Assembly: GCA_964632945.1 (NCBI GenBank)
Contig: CAZWCX010000021.1
Coordinates: 1 to 64,000, forward strand
Direction of reading: 5' to 3'
DNA length: 64,000 nt
From: CAZWCX01 sp964632945
GTDB lineage: Bacteria > Planctomycetota > MHYJ01 > WSZJ01 > CAZWCX01
The position numbers were made by a program, and so were the translations under genes. Below the pieces are notes generated by a model. It ran no database searches. It was given only the letters and a program-made list of their open reading frames with translations, and was not told the DNA's origin. This document shows positions 49,478-59,104 of the stretch, one piece after another; the first letter of the stretch is position 1, and each line of letters opens with the position of its first letter.

Positions 49478-51178
49478 ATGAAGACACGGCGGACGCCGAT
49501 CCTGGTCCTGGCCTTTCTGTTCGCCGTCGGTTCGCGAGCGGCGGGGAAGGGGTGGGGAGACGACGTCAACAGCGGCGCCGGCCCCGCGTTGATCGAGAAC
49601 GTGCGCGCCGACCTGGCCGCCCTCGTCAAAGCCCCGCCGGCGGATCGAGAGGCGCGGGCGCGCGACTTCGTCGCCCGGCGCGGCGAAGAGTCGATCGAGG
49701 CGGCGAAGCGGTTTCGCAATCCGGAGTTGACCGCGCTGTTCCATGCCTACCTGGCGACCGAAGACTGGAAGCTGAAACACCGGGCGCTCCACGTCCTCTC
49801 CGAAATGGGCGACGTGTCCGTCCTGCCGGCGGCCTGGGAGTTGCTGGCGCACCCGGTGGCGCGCATGCGGGAGAAGGCGGCGATCACCCTGATCGAGCTC
49901 TGGCAGGCCGCCGCGGCGAAGTCGGTCGCCGGGGGTAAACCCGCCGAGGCGCTGGCCGAGCGTCAGCGGGCGGAGCCGGATCCGCACGTGCGCAGCGCGC
50001 TCGAGGCCCTGGCCCGGCGGATCGCCGGCAAGCTCGAGCCGATTCGCGTGCACACCGAGGTGGTACGGACCCTCGACGACGGTCTGATGCTCACGCCCTT
50101 CCTCGACGGCTTCCACAACCTGGGGACGGCGGCTCCGGGCGTGTCGCTCAAGGCCAACCTGGTGCAGGGCGGCGCCGGTCAGGAGGGTCAGCCGGCGGCG
50201 ACCCGCTGGGTCACCCCGGTGCTCGGCTTCGGAACGGAGGAGGTGAAGGGCGTTTCGCTGCAGCCGTTCGCCAATCTGCGCCAGAACGGCACCGTGTACC
50301 ACACGGGTCTCGACGTCGCGGGCTGCATCGACGGTTGCGGCTACTACGCGATCGCGGACGGGGTCGTGCGCATGGTGCATTCGAACGGCGACATGGGGAC
50401 GCTGACGGTGATCGAGCACCCCGCGGGACGCAAGACCAGCGTCGTGGCGCTCTACATGCACGGCGGCGGACGGATGTACGTGAAGCCGGGAGACAAGGTT
50501 GTCTGCGGGCAGCTGATCGGCACCATGGGGCTGAGTTACTCGATCGAGAACGGCGGACACTTCGCGCACCTGCACTTCGGCCTCTATCCGGGGCCTTTCT
50601 CTCCTACGCACAATTACGGATATCGGGCGGTCAGCGCGGGGCTCGAGGACTGGTTCGATCCGGTGACGTGGCTTCCCGAGCGGATCGAGGCGACCCGGCC
50701 CCTGGTGGACGACCCGCCTTTCGACCCGGCGCTCAAGACGGCGACCGCTGCCCTGGCCCGTGAGGAATACGCGAAGGCGTGGGCGGAGGCGAAGAAGGCC
50801 GGCGACGCGGGGGCGGCGCTGGTCGAAGCGCTCGAGCAGGCGCCCGCGAAGGCGCTTGCCCGCGCAGAGAAGCGTCATCGGGCCGGCTGGCCGCGGGAAG
50901 CGCTCGAGTTCCTGGAGAAGTGCGGGAAGTCGATGAAGGGCGTGCCGGGAGCGGAGGGAATCGACGGCCTCGCGAAGACGTGGGGGAAGGATCCGACGTT
51001 CCAGAAGGCGCTGGCGGGCGAGAAGGAGATCGTCGCTGCCGAGGCGAAGGCCGCGGAGCTGGCGGCGAAGAAGTCGCCGCCCGAGGCGATCCAGGCGATC
51101 TGGCAGAAGCTTCTCGACAAGTACGGAGACACGGTCCTCGCCGACCGGATTCGCGTGAAGCTGCCGCGTTCGAAGTGA
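49478..51178 (+). CDS. Secreted M23 (LytM-like) metallopeptidase with HEAT-like region
   Basis: The protein has 566 residues. The signal peptide is residues 1-22 (PILVLAFLFAVGSRAAG). Residues 70-190 are HEAT-like helices. The M23 domain spans about 230-400: YHTGLDVAG gives the first zinc ligands, and HFAHLHFGLY is the HxH end of the active site. The C-terminal third is Ala/Lys/Glu-rich helices. M23 enzymes cut peptidoglycan crosslinks, so cell-wall remodelling in the periplasm is the expected role. GGAGGGG lies 9 nt before the ATG. Confidence 0.9.
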   Translation: MKTRRTPILVLAFLFAVGSRAAGKGWGDDVNSGAGPALIENVRADLAALVKAPPADREARARDFVARRGEESIEAAKRFRNPELTALFHAYLATEDWKLKHRALHVLSEMGDVSVLPAAWELLAHPVARMREKAAITLIELWQAAAAKSVAGGKPAEALAERQRAEPDPHVRSALEALARRIAGKLEPIRVHTEVVRTLDDGLMLTPFLDGFHNLGTAAPGVSLKANLVQGGAGQEGQPAATRWVTPVLGFGTEEVKGVSLQPFANLRQNGTVYHTGLDVAGCIDGCGYYAIADGVVRMVHSNGDMGTLTVIEHPAGRKTSVVALYMHGGGRMYVKPGDKVVCGQLIGTMGLSYSIENGGHFAHLHFGLYPGPFSPTHNYGYRAVSAGLEDWFDPVTWLPERIEATRPLVDDPPFDPALKTATAALAREEYAKAWAEAKKAGDAGAALVEALEQAPAKALARAEKRHRAGWPREALEFLEKCGKSMKGVPGAEGIDGLAKTWGKDPTFQKALAGEKEIVAAEAKAAELAAKKSPPEAIQAIWQKLLDKYGDTVLADRIRVKLPRSK

Positions 51179-51308
51179 CGGGAGCGCGCGGGGGCGGGCG
51201 ACGCACGGGGGCGCTCGATGCGCGGCGCGAGCGTCGCATCGCCGGGCCCGCGCGTGCGGACGGCACGGGTCTCCGTTCCTCCGGGTGCCGGGTTTGATTC
51301 CTGGGCGG

Positions 51309-51902
51309 TTACCGACTCCGGATCCTCCGCTCCACCCACCACGCGGGAAGGATCGTGATGGAGCAGGCGGCGGTCACGAGGACGGGGTGGGGGTGCCAGT
51401 CGAAGGTCCGGCAGAGTTGCAGGACCCCGACCATGGCCGCAAACAGACCCGGCAGGGCCGCCCAGCCCGCGGCCAGGAGGAGGAATCGCGCGAGGGTGCG
51501 CGACTCCTGCATCCGGCGAATGGCGGACCAGCCGTACAGCGATCCGAACGCGACCACGATCGCGGCAAAGCCGCTCCGAAGGACGAGCTCGATCGCCCAG
51601 CCGGGCTCATCCGACCCGCGGACCGGCAGCACCACGGCCATCGAAAGCGACAGCACACCCACCGCGGCGAGCAGTTCCGCCAGGCGGGGCTGGGCATCCT
51701 TCGCCGCCAGGATCATGGCGCGGGCGCCCACCGCGAGGATCATGAACGCAAACGCCCCCAGACTCACGAGCATCATCGCCGGGATGAACGAGGTGCCGAG
51801 CCACTTTGCGAGGAGCAGATGGACCGGCAGGGAGATCAGAAACACCCCGAGCGCGGCCTTGCCGGTCCAGCCCAGCACGCTCGCAAGCGGATCTACACTC
51901 AT
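51309..51902 (-). CDS. Multi-pass membrane protein
   Basis: The protein has 197 residues with about six hydrophobic segments (LGVFLISLPVHLLLAKWL, FIPAMMLVSLGAFAFMIL, LLAAVGVLSLSMAVVLP, LRSGFAAIVVAFGSLYGW, FLLLAAGWAALPGLFAAM, VLVTAACSITILPAWW). No motif or family is recognised. It is convergent with the M23 peptidase gene and divergent from the glutamine-synthetase operon. Confidence 0.78.
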   Translation of the reverse strand: MSVDPLASVLGWTGKAALGVFLISLPVHLLLAKWLGTSFIPAMMLVSLGAFAFMILAVGARAMILAAKDAQPRLAELLAAVGVLSLSMAVVLPVRGSDEPGWAIELVLRSGFAAIVVAFGSLYGWSAIRRMQESRTLARFLLLAAGWAALPGLFAAMVGVLQLCRTFDWHPHPVLVTAACSITILPAWWVERRIRSR

Positions 51903-52232
51903 CCGTCATGCCCTCCCGAGCGTCTTTCCCGATCCTGGATGTGGTGCGCGAGCATGGCGACCAGAACGAGCGACTGTACTGCGGACGCTCCCGCCGCGCA
52001 AGCGTCTCCGCTCGCGGATTCGCGCCCGGCGGGCCCTCGCCGGACCTGCGCCGCTTCTCCGGCGGCGTCCCGGGAATCCGAGGGCGGGACGTCGCGATCC
52101 CGGCCCGAGCCGGGCTCCCGCGTCTTTGCCGGGCGCTCGAGTCTCCCCCCGATCCTTGATCCCCCGCGGCCCGACAGGTACGCTCACCCTGACCCGCGTC
52201 GATCCGCGTTCGCGAACGGAGGACTCCCGCCG
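51903..52232. other. 330-nt intergenic region upstream of the GS operon
   Basis: No gene-like frame was seen. A promoter for the operon lies at 52156-52184; the rest is featureless GC-rich DNA. Confidence 0.4.
52156..52184 (+). promoter_or_regulatory. Promoter candidate of the GS-SDR-ALDH operon
   Basis: TTGATC (52156-52161), 17 nt, TACGCT (52179-52184), with a leader of about 42 nt to the ATG at 52233. Confidence 0.5.
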
Positions 52233-53612
52233 ATGGCCGCACCCGAAGGCATGCTCTCGCTCGACGACCTGCGCCGATCCGTCGCCGTGGGCGAGATCGA
52301 GACCGTTCTGGTGATGTTCACCGACCTCTATGGGCGCTTCATGGGCAAGCGTTGCGATCCGCACTTCTTCCTCGACACGGTCGCGCCGCACGGTACGCAT
52401 GCCTGCGACTATCTGCTCACGGTGGACATGGAGATGGAGCCGGTCCCGGGCTACGCCTTCGCCAACTGGGAGTCCGGCTACGGGGACTTCCACCTGGTTC
52501 CCGATCTGGCCACCCTGCGGCGCGCGAGCTGGTTGGAGAAGTCGGCGCTGGTGATCTGCGACGTCCACGACCGCAGCGGTCACGGCCTGGTCCCGGTCGC
52601 GCCGCGCACGATCCTGCGCGCGCAGGTGGAGCGCGCCGCGCGGCTCGGGTTCGACGTCTTTGCCGCGTCGGAACTCGAGTACTACGTCTTCGACGCCTCG
52701 TACCGCGCCGCGGCGGAACAGGGATACCGGGACGTGCCGCAGGCGGGATGGTATCTCGAGGACTATCACATGCTGCACGGCAGCCGGCACGAGAAGCTCA
52801 ACGCCCCGGTCCGGCGCCATCTGAGCCGGTCCGGAATCCCGGTGGAGAACTCGAAAGGGGAATGGGGGCTCGGGCAGCACGAGATCAACGTCCGCTACGC
52901 CGGGATCCTCGCCATGGCCGACCGCCACGTGCTTTTCAAGCAGTGCCTCAAGGAGGTCGCCGACCAGGTGGGGATGAGCGTCACCTTCATGGCCAAATTC
53001 TCCGAGCGTCAGGCGGGGTCGAGCTGCCACGTCCACCTGTCGCTCGCCAAGGAGGGAAAAAACGCCTTCGCCGGCGACGATGCGCTCGGACCGATCCGGT
53101 GCACCGGGGCGTTCCGCGGATTCCTCGCGGGCTGGATCGCCCACGTCCCCGACGTGATGGTCTTCTATGCACCCACGGTCAACTCGTACAAGCGCTATCG
53201 GGCGGGCTCCTGGGCGCCCACCCGGCTGGCCTGGTGCCACGACAATCGGACCGCCGGCTTCCGGGTCGTCGGGGCAGGCGCGAGCCTGCGGATCGAATGC
53301 CGCATCCCCGGCGCGGACTGCAATCCCTACCTCACGTACGCGGCCGCCCTGGCCTCGGGGCTCGACGGAATCGAGAAGAATCTCGAACCGCCCCCTCTGT
53401 TCGAGGGGGACGCCTATCAATCGGACGGGCATGCGCTGCTCCCCGTCGGACTTGCCGAGGCCACGGCGCGGTTCGAGCAGGGCGGCTTCGCCCGGGCGGT
53501 CTTCGGCGAAGCGGTGGTGAAGCACTACGCGCATTTCTTCCGCACCGAGCAGGCGGCGTACGACAACGTGGTATCGGACTGGGAGCGCCGGCGGTACTTC
53601 GAGCGGATCTGA
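52233..53612 (+). CDS. Glutamine synthetase-like gamma-glutamyl-amine ligase
   Basis: The protein has 459 residues and belongs to the glutamine synthetase superfamily: beta-grasp N-terminus (VLVMFTDLYGRFMGKRC), ASELEYYVF, GEWGLGQHEIN, FMAKFSERQAGSSCHVH, and the Arg-bearing CHDNRTAGFRVV and RIECRIPGADCNPYL. These features match the PuuA/GlnA4-like branch that joins glutamate to amines (polyamines, ethanolamine) rather than ammonia. The downstream SDR and ALDH genes support amine catabolism. GGAGGA lies 9-10 nt before the ATG. The exact amine cannot be told from sequence. Confidence 0.88.
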   Translation: MAAPEGMLSLDDLRRSVAVGEIETVLVMFTDLYGRFMGKRCDPHFFLDTVAPHGTHACDYLLTVDMEMEPVPGYAFANWESGYGDFHLVPDLATLRRASWLEKSALVICDVHDRSGHGLVPVAPRTILRAQVERAARLGFDVFAASELEYYVFDASYRAAAEQGYRDVPQAGWYLEDYHMLHGSRHEKLNAPVRRHLSRSGIPVENSKGEWGLGQHEINVRYAGILAMADRHVLFKQCLKEVADQVGMSVTFMAKFSERQAGSSCHVHLSLAKEGKNAFAGDDALGPIRCTGAFRGFLAGWIAHVPDVMVFYAPTVNSYKRYRAGSWAPTRLAWCHDNRTAGFRVVGAGASLRIECRIPGADCNPYLTYAAALASGLDGIEKNLEPPPLFEGDAYQSDGHALLPVGLAEATARFEQGGFARAVFGEAVVKHYAHFFRTEQAAYDNVVSDWERRRYFERI

Positions 53613-53758
53613 ACTCCGACGGCGCGCGGCGCGCGCGCGGCGGCCGGCGGGCGTTGGGCGCGCCGCGGGCGGCGCCGCGCGAAGCCGCCTCGCCGAAACC
53701 GGGGCCCACGCGCGCGGCCCGTCCCGTGCGCGACCATGCGTGGATCGAGGAGGCTTCG

Positions 53759-54532
53759 ATGCGACTGAAGGACCGGGTGGCGTTGATCACGGGCGCGGCG
53801 GGCGGGATCGGCGGGGAGGCGGCGCTCCTGTTCGCGGCGGAAGGGGCGAAAGTCCTCGCCGTCGACGTCCAGGACGACGCGGGGCGGGAAACGGCGCGGC
53901 GGGTCGAGGCGGCGGGCGGGACCTGCCGGTACGTGCATGCCGACGTCTCCCGGGCCGCCGACGCCGAAGCGATGGTCCGCAGCGCCGAGGAGGAGTTCGG
54001 CCGGCTCGACATCCTCTTCAACAATGCCGGCATCATGATCGGCGCCGACGACGACGCGGTGAACACCGGCGAGGAGGTCTGGGACCGGACCATGGCGGTC
54101 AACGCGAAAGGGGTCTTTCTGGGGTGCAAGTACGGGATTCCGGCGCTGCGGCGGGCGGGCGGGGGGGCGGTCATCAACACCGCCTCGTTCGTCGCCTTGC
54201 TCGGGGCCGCCACCCCGCAGATCGCCTACACCGCCAGCAAGGGGGCGGTGCTCGCCCTCACCCGGGAACTCGCCGTCATCCACGCGCGCGAGAAGATCCG
54301 CGTCAACGCGCTCTGCCCGGGTCCGCTGCGCACCGAGCTCCTGATGAAGTTCCTCGACACCGAGGCGAAGAAACAGCGCCGGCTCGTGCACATCCCGATG
54401 GGCCGGTTCGGCGAGGCGAAGGAGATGGCCAAGGCGGCGCTCTTCCTGGCCTCGGACGAATCCTCGTATCTCACGGGGGCGAGTTTCGTCGTCGACGGCG
54501 GCATCACGGCCGCCTACGTGACCCCCGAGTAG
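53759..54532 (+). CDS. Short-chain dehydrogenase/reductase
   Basis: The protein has 257 residues and is a classical SDR: cofactor loop TGAAGGIG, D38 region (AVDVQDD) favouring NAD(H), NNAG, and the catalytic Ser, Tyr and Lys (NTASF...YTASK). GAGGAGG lies 7 nt before the ATG. It sits between the GS-like ligase (146 nt) and the aldehyde dehydrogenase (13 nt); in a gamma-glutamyl-ethanolamide pathway it would oxidise the alcohol to the aldehyde. That role is inferred from order only. Confidence 0.92.
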   Translation: MRLKDRVALITGAAGGIGGEAALLFAAEGAKVLAVDVQDDAGRETARRVEAAGGTCRYVHADVSRAADAEAMVRSAEEEFGRLDILFNNAGIMIGADDDAVNTGEEVWDRTMAVNAKGVFLGCKYGIPALRRAGGGAVINTASFVALLGAATPQIAYTASKGAVLALTRELAVIHAREKIRVNALCPGPLRTELLMKFLDTEAKKQRRLVHIPMGRFGEAKEMAKAALFLASDESSYLTGASFVVDGGITAAYVTPE

Positions 54533-54545
54533 CCGGAGGTGCCCC

Positions 54546-55907
54546 ATGCCGCTCACCGTGGTCAATCCGTTCGATCAAGGGGTCGTCGCGACGCTTGCGT
54601 ACGACGAGGGGAGCGGGTTGGAGGGGAAGGTGGCGGCGGCGGCCGCGGCGTTCGGGCGCTGGCGGCGCGTCCCCCTGCCCGAGCGGATCGCCCGCGTGCA
54701 GGCCGGACTGGAGCGCTTTCGGGCCGCCGCGGCGTCGATCGCCCGCGACGTGACCCGGCAGATGGGCAAGCCGATCGCCCAGTCGCGCAACGAGGTGAAG
54801 ACCGTCTTCGACCGCGCGGAGCACATGGTCGCGATCGCCCCGGAGGCGCTCGCCCCGGAGGTTCTGCCGGCCAAGCCGGGGTTCCATCGGCGGATCGTTC
54901 ACGAGCCCCGGGGCGTCGTCCTGAACCTCGCCGCGTGGAACTACCCGCTGATCATCCCGGTGAACGTGGTGGTTCCCGCGCTGCTGGCCGGGAACACCGT
55001 CCTGCTCAAGCACAGTGCGCAGACCCCGCTGTGTGCCCGGGCCTTCGAGGAGGCGTTCGGCGGCGACGGGCTCGTGACCGCGCTCGTGCTGACCCACGAG
55101 GCGACCGCCCGCCTGATCGGCGATCCGCGCATCGCGCACGTCGCGTTCACCGGCTCGGTGGCGGGCGGCCGCGAGGTCTACCGCAGGACCGCGGAGCGAT
55201 TCATCGACGCCGGTCTCGAGCTCGGCGGCAAGGACCCCGCGTACGTGGCGGCCGACGCCGCGCTCCCGTTCGCGGTCGAGAACGTGGTCGACGGCGCCTG
55301 CTACAACGCGGGACAGTCCTGCTGCGCGGTCGAACGGGTGTACGTGCACCGGTCCGTCCACGATGAATTCGTCGAACGCGCGCGGGCCCTCCTCGCCGCC
55401 TATCGGATGGGAGACCCGGGCGAGGACGGGACCACGCTGGGTCCGCTCGCGCGGCGTGCGGCCCTGAACACCCTGGAGGGGCAGGTGCGGGACGCCGTGG
55501 CCCGCGGCGCGCGCCTGCTGCTCGGCGGCACCCGGGCGTCGGACACGAAGGGGAACTTCTTTCCCCCCACGCTCCTGACCGGCGTCCCCAACGACGCGGA
55601 GATCATGCAGGAGGAGAGCTTCGGGCCGACCCTGCCCGTGCTGGCCGTGGACGGGGACGACGACGCCCTCGCGCGGATGCAGGAGACCCGCTACGGCCTG
55701 ACCGCCTCGGTGTGGACCGTGGACCGGGAACGGGCGGAACGATTCGCGCGCGAACTGGACGCGGGGACCGTGTTCCAGAACCGCTGCGACTACCTGGACC
55801 CCGCGTTGCCGTGGACGGGGTTCCGCGACAGCGGCAAGGGGGTCACGCTGTCGAGATACGGCTTCCTCGAGCTCACGCGCCGGAAGGGGCTGCACTTTCG
55901 CGATTGA
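54546..55907 (+). CDS. Aldehyde dehydrogenase
   Basis: The protein has 453 residues, with the ALDH fold and motifs: NLAAWNYPL, FTGSVAGGREV (cofactor loop), catalytic Glu in LELGGKDP, catalytic Cys in NAGQSCCAVERV, and the ESFGP C-terminal block. It would oxidise an aldehyde, plausibly the gamma-glutamyl-aminoaldehyde made by the upstream enzymes, to the acid with NAD(P). It lies 13 nt after the SDR gene. The final amidohydrolase expected in such a pathway is not in the window. Confidence 0.94.
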   Translation: MPLTVVNPFDQGVVATLAYDEGSGLEGKVAAAAAAFGRWRRVPLPERIARVQAGLERFRAAAASIARDVTRQMGKPIAQSRNEVKTVFDRAEHMVAIAPEALAPEVLPAKPGFHRRIVHEPRGVVLNLAAWNYPLIIPVNVVVPALLAGNTVLLKHSAQTPLCARAFEEAFGGDGLVTALVLTHEATARLIGDPRIAHVAFTGSVAGGREVYRRTAERFIDAGLELGGKDPAYVAADAALPFAVENVVDGACYNAGQSCCAVERVYVHRSVHDEFVERARALLAAYRMGDPGEDGTTLGPLARRAALNTLEGQVRDAVARGARLLLGGTRASDTKGNFFPPTLLTGVPNDAEIMQEESFGPTLPVLAVDGDDDALARMQETRYGLTASVWTVDRERAERFARELDAGTVFQNRCDYLDPALPWTGFRDSGKGVTLSRYGFLELTRRKGLHFRD

Positions 55908-55922
55908 GGCGGGGGCGGACGG

Positions 55923-57374
55923 CTACCGCGCCACGCCGACCTGGACGTTGCGGAACCGCGCCGGCGCGCAGCCGTGGCCGACCTCCATGAGCTGGCACGG
56001 CTGCCCCTTGCCGCAGTTGGGAAAGCCCCACAGCCCCCACTCCGAGGGCCCGCAGACACGGTCCAGCGCGCCCCAGAACTCCGGCGTCATCCCTCCGTAG
56101 GCGGGGAACTTGACCATCCGCCCGCGTCGCCCGTTGCGGATCTCCCACCCGATTTCGGTGCCGAACTGGAAGTTGAGTCGCTTGTCGTCGATGCTCCAAC
56201 TCCGGGTGGTGGCGAGGAGGATGCCGTCCGCAGTGTCGGCGATGAGATCCTCCAGCGTCCCCCGGTCCGGGAGCAGGCTCACGTTGGTCATGCGGATCAG
56301 GGGCAGGGCATGCCAGCCTTCCGCGCGCATGCAGCCGTTGGACGCGGGCAGGCCGATTGCCGCGGCCGTCTCGCGCGAGGTGAGGAAGCCGCGGAAGATC
56401 CCCTCGCGCACGATGTCGGTTCGGGTCGGGGCCACGCCTTCGTCATCGTAGCCGATGGTGCCCGGCCCCGGGCCGTGTTCCAGGCGTGCATCGACGACCA
56501 CGTTCATGAGGGGAGAACCGTAACGGAGCGACCCGACCTGGTCGACGGAGAGGAAGCTGCCGCCCGCGAAGTTGGCCTCGGCGCCGAGCACGCGGTCCAG
56601 TTCGATCGGGTGGCCGACGGACTCGTGGACCTGGAGGGCGAGCTGCGACGCCTCCAGGATCAGGTCGCAGCGCCGCGACGGGCACTCCGGCGCGTCGAGG
56701 AGCGCCACCGCCTCTTCGGCGATCCGCGGCGCGTGGGCCGGCAGGTCGAGCTCCTCGACCATTTCCCAGCCGCGCAGGAGATACTGTCCCCCGAACGAGG
56801 CCGGATACGACCGGCGCTGGAGTTCCCCGTCGCGAAAGGCGGTGGCGGAGATCCCCGCGCCGGAGCGGACGCGATCCTGTCGGATGTCCGACCCGGCGGA
56901 GCTGCGGAAGTGCTTCTGCTGTTCGATGAACTCGAGCGCCCCCTCGAACAGGTTGAGCCCGGCGACTTCGCGGGCGCGTCGCTCGGATTCCAGCAGGAGG
57001 GCGATCTTCTCGCCCAGCGGGACCGTGAAGGGGTTGCAAACGATCGGCGGCGCCCAGGAGGCGACCGTGGGTTCGACCGGCGCGAGGACCACGTCCCGCT
57101 GCCGGTAGAGGGCGCTCGCCCGGGCGAGCGCCACGGCCCGTTGCGCCGTGGCGATCACGCCGCCGCGGGAAAGGTCGTCACCGGCGGCAAACCCCCAGGC
57201 CCCGTCGGCGAGGACCCGCACTCCCAGCCCGAAGGTCTCCGACTCGCCCAGCGCGGCCACGCGTCCATTGCGTGTCTGGATCTCCTGGCGGCGTTCGCGC
57301 ACGGTGCGCGCGTCGGCGTAGGTTGCGCCGGATCCAAGGGCCGTGTCGAGCGCGAGCTCGGCGACGTCGTTCAT
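55923..57374 (-). CDS. tldD: TldD family metalloprotease
   Basis: The protein has 483 residues and is the catalytic subunit of the TldD/TldE protease, with the zinc motif HESVGH (H250, E251, H255) and a downstream Cys/His-rich C-terminus. It is the counterpart of the PmbA protein at 47701-49038. It is convergent with the aldehyde dehydrogenase gene (15 nt). The start gives the family N-terminus (MNDVAELALDTALGSGATYADAR); longer frames upstream are not supported. Confidence 0.93.
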   Translation of the reverse strand: MNDVAELALDTALGSGATYADARTVRERRQEIQTRNGRVAALGESETFGLGVRVLADGAWGFAAGDDLSRGGVIATAQRAVALARASALYRQRDVVLAPVEPTVASWAPPIVCNPFTVPLGEKIALLLESERRAREVAGLNLFEGALEFIEQQKHFRSSAGSDIRQDRVRSGAGISATAFRDGELQRRSYPASFGGQYLLRGWEMVEELDLPAHAPRIAEEAVALLDAPECPSRRCDLILEASQLALQVHESVGHPIELDRVLGAEANFAGGSFLSVDQVGSLRYGSPLMNVVVDARLEHGPGPGTIGYDDEGVAPTRTDIVREGIFRGFLTSRETAAAIGLPASNGCMRAEGWHALPLIRMTNVSLLPDRGTLEDLIADTADGILLATTRSWSIDDKRLNFQFGTEIGWEIRNGRRGRMVKFPAYGGMTPEFWGALDRVCGPSEWGLWGFPNCGKGQPCQLMEVGHGCAPARFRNVQVGVAR

Positions 57375-57405
57375 GGCGGCCTCGGGGGCGGCGCGGGCGG
57401 AAGGC

Positions 57406-57435
57406 TTGCACGGGCACCGAACGGGGGCGTATCCT
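57406..57435 (+). promoter_or_regulatory. Promoter candidate of the DUF4388-rarA operon
   Basis: TTGCAC (57406-57411), 18 nt, TATCCT (57430-57435), with a leader of about 48 nt to 57490. Confidence 0.5.
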
Positions 57436-57489
57436 AACAGCGCCCCATAGGGGGAACAAGCAAATCGTCCGGACTTCGGGAGCAGACCC

Positions 57490-59070
57490 ATGGCATTCAC
57501 CGCGGATCTCGGCCTCGCGGGACTTCACCCGCTTCTCTACACGATCGAACTCAATCGCACGAGCGCGGTGCTTGCCCTGGAATCGGCCCAGGGCACGGGC
57601 ACGATCACCTTCGATAAGGGAAGGATCGTCGACGCGCGGTGCGGCGCGGCCGAAGGCGCGGAGGCCCTCTCGGTCATCCTGGAGTGGACCGACGGCACCC
57701 TGCGCCTGGAGGCGTTCGCCGCCCCCGCGACCCGGACCGTGGAGGGACCCAATTCGGCGGTCCTCGTCGTGGTCCCCACCCTGGCCCGGGAGCCGAACCC
57801 GGAGGCGAAGATCGAGGGGGACGGTCAGGAATTCTCGCTGGTCCACCTCCTCGAATTGTTCCACTTCAGCGGCGCGAAGGTGCGCGTGGCCGTCGAAGGC
57901 GGCGAACTCGTGCTGGCGCGGGGGACGCTTGCGGACGCGCGATTCGGGGAACACACGGGGAGCGAGGCCCTGTTCCGGGTTCTCGAGCGCGGCAGCGTCC
58001 CGTTCAGGGCGAAGGCGGAGCCGGCAGCGGTCGAAAGGACCGAGGCGCCGCTGCACGCGGAACTGGTCGGCGCGCTCGGGAAGGTCTCGGACGCCCGCTT
58101 TCTTCTTCGCAGGGGGGCGGACGACGAGATCGCCGTCCTTCGTTCGCTGGTGGAGGACTTGAATGCCGGCCACATCAGCCGGGAGGTCCGTATCGCGCTG
58201 GCGCGCCGGCTCATGCCCGGGCCGTCGGTCACGCCGCCCGAGACCCTGTCGCGATTGTGTCTGGACGAGGACGAGACCGTGCGGTCGGCGGCCAAGGAGA
58301 CGGTCGAGACGCTCGATCTCGAGGTGTTGCTGGTGTTGATGGCGAGTCCCGCGACTCCGATGCCGCTGCTGCGTCACCTGATCGAGGTCTACCGCTCCGA
58401 TGCCGAAGTCCTGGCCGCCGCGGCCGGCAATCCGGCGCTGGAGGAGGAATTGGCCGTCCGGCTGGCGCAGATGGCGGACGTGACCGTCGCGGAAGCCCTG
58501 TTGCACTCGAAGTGGGGGAACGCGGTCTCCGTGCGCGAAGCGCTGGGCCGGGACTCCGGTACCACCGGGCGCATGGCCCGGTCGCATGAAGCGGCGGAAG
58601 CCGCCAAGGCGCCGGTGGCGGCCAATGCGCCCGCGGGGGGGGGGAAGATCGCGAAGCGGCGCCCGCTCAACACGCTCTCGCTCAAGGAACAGCTCTTCCT
58701 CGCCGCCGGCGGCAATCAGCGGCAGCAACTCACGCTCGTGTGCAGCCCCACCCCGGCGGTGGCGTGCGCGGTCATCACCAGCCCGCGGATGAACGACAAC
58801 ACGGCGATGTCGATCGCGCAGCTCACCACGGCGAACAGCGACGCCCTGCGGGAGCTGGTCGGGCAGAAGCGATACTCCAACCAGTATCCGATCGCGCGCA
58901 TGCTCGCCTTCAACCCCAAGTGCCCGGCCGGAGCGGCCCTCGAGGTGTTGTCCCGCCTGAAAGACCACGATCTGAAGAGTCTCAGCAAGTCGACGGGGGT
59001 GGCGGACACGGTCCGGAGCGCGGCCGCGCGCATGCTGGCCCAGCGCGAGGAGAGGCGCAAGATGAAGTAG
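57490..59070 (+). CDS. DUF4388 (PatA-like N-terminal) and helical-repeat protein
   Basis: The protein has 526 residues. Residues 1-90 and about 110-190 are two DUF4388-like units: 'LHPLLYTIELNRTSAVLALE...GTITFDKGRIVDARCG..GAEAL' and a second with LARGTLADARFGEHTGSEAL. Such domains occur in gliding, two-component and kinase-linked proteins of deltaproteobacteria and planctomycetes. The rest (230-526) is a helical repeat array in which LAxNPxxP-like turns recur (AAAGNPALEEEL, LAFNPKCPAG), as in leucine-rich variant repeats. No signal peptide or membrane segment. It is the first gene of a likely operon with rarA (34 nt gap). Confidence 0.82.
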   Translation: MAFTADLGLAGLHPLLYTIELNRTSAVLALESAQGTGTITFDKGRIVDARCGAAEGAEALSVILEWTDGTLRLEAFAAPATRTVEGPNSAVLVVVPTLAREPNPEAKIEGDGQEFSLVHLLELFHFSGAKVRVAVEGGELVLARGTLADARFGEHTGSEALFRVLERGSVPFRAKAEPAAVERTEAPLHAELVGALGKVSDARFLLRRGADDEIAVLRSLVEDLNAGHISREVRIALARRLMPGPSVTPPETLSRLCLDEDETVRSAAKETVETLDLEVLLVLMASPATPMPLLRHLIEVYRSDAEVLAAAAGNPALEEELAVRLAQMADVTVAEALLHSKWGNAVSVREALGRDSGTTGRMARSHEAAEAAKAPVAANAPAGGGKIAKRRPLNTLSLKEQLFLAAGGNQRQQLTLVCSPTPAVACAVITSPRMNDNTAMSIAQLTTANSDALRELVGQKRYSNQYPIARMLAFNPKCPAGAALEVLSRLKDHDLKSLSKSTGVADTVRSAAARMLAQREERRKMK

Positions 59071-59104
59071 CCGGGGGAGCCGGCGAGGCGGTCGGAGCCC
59101 GAGC

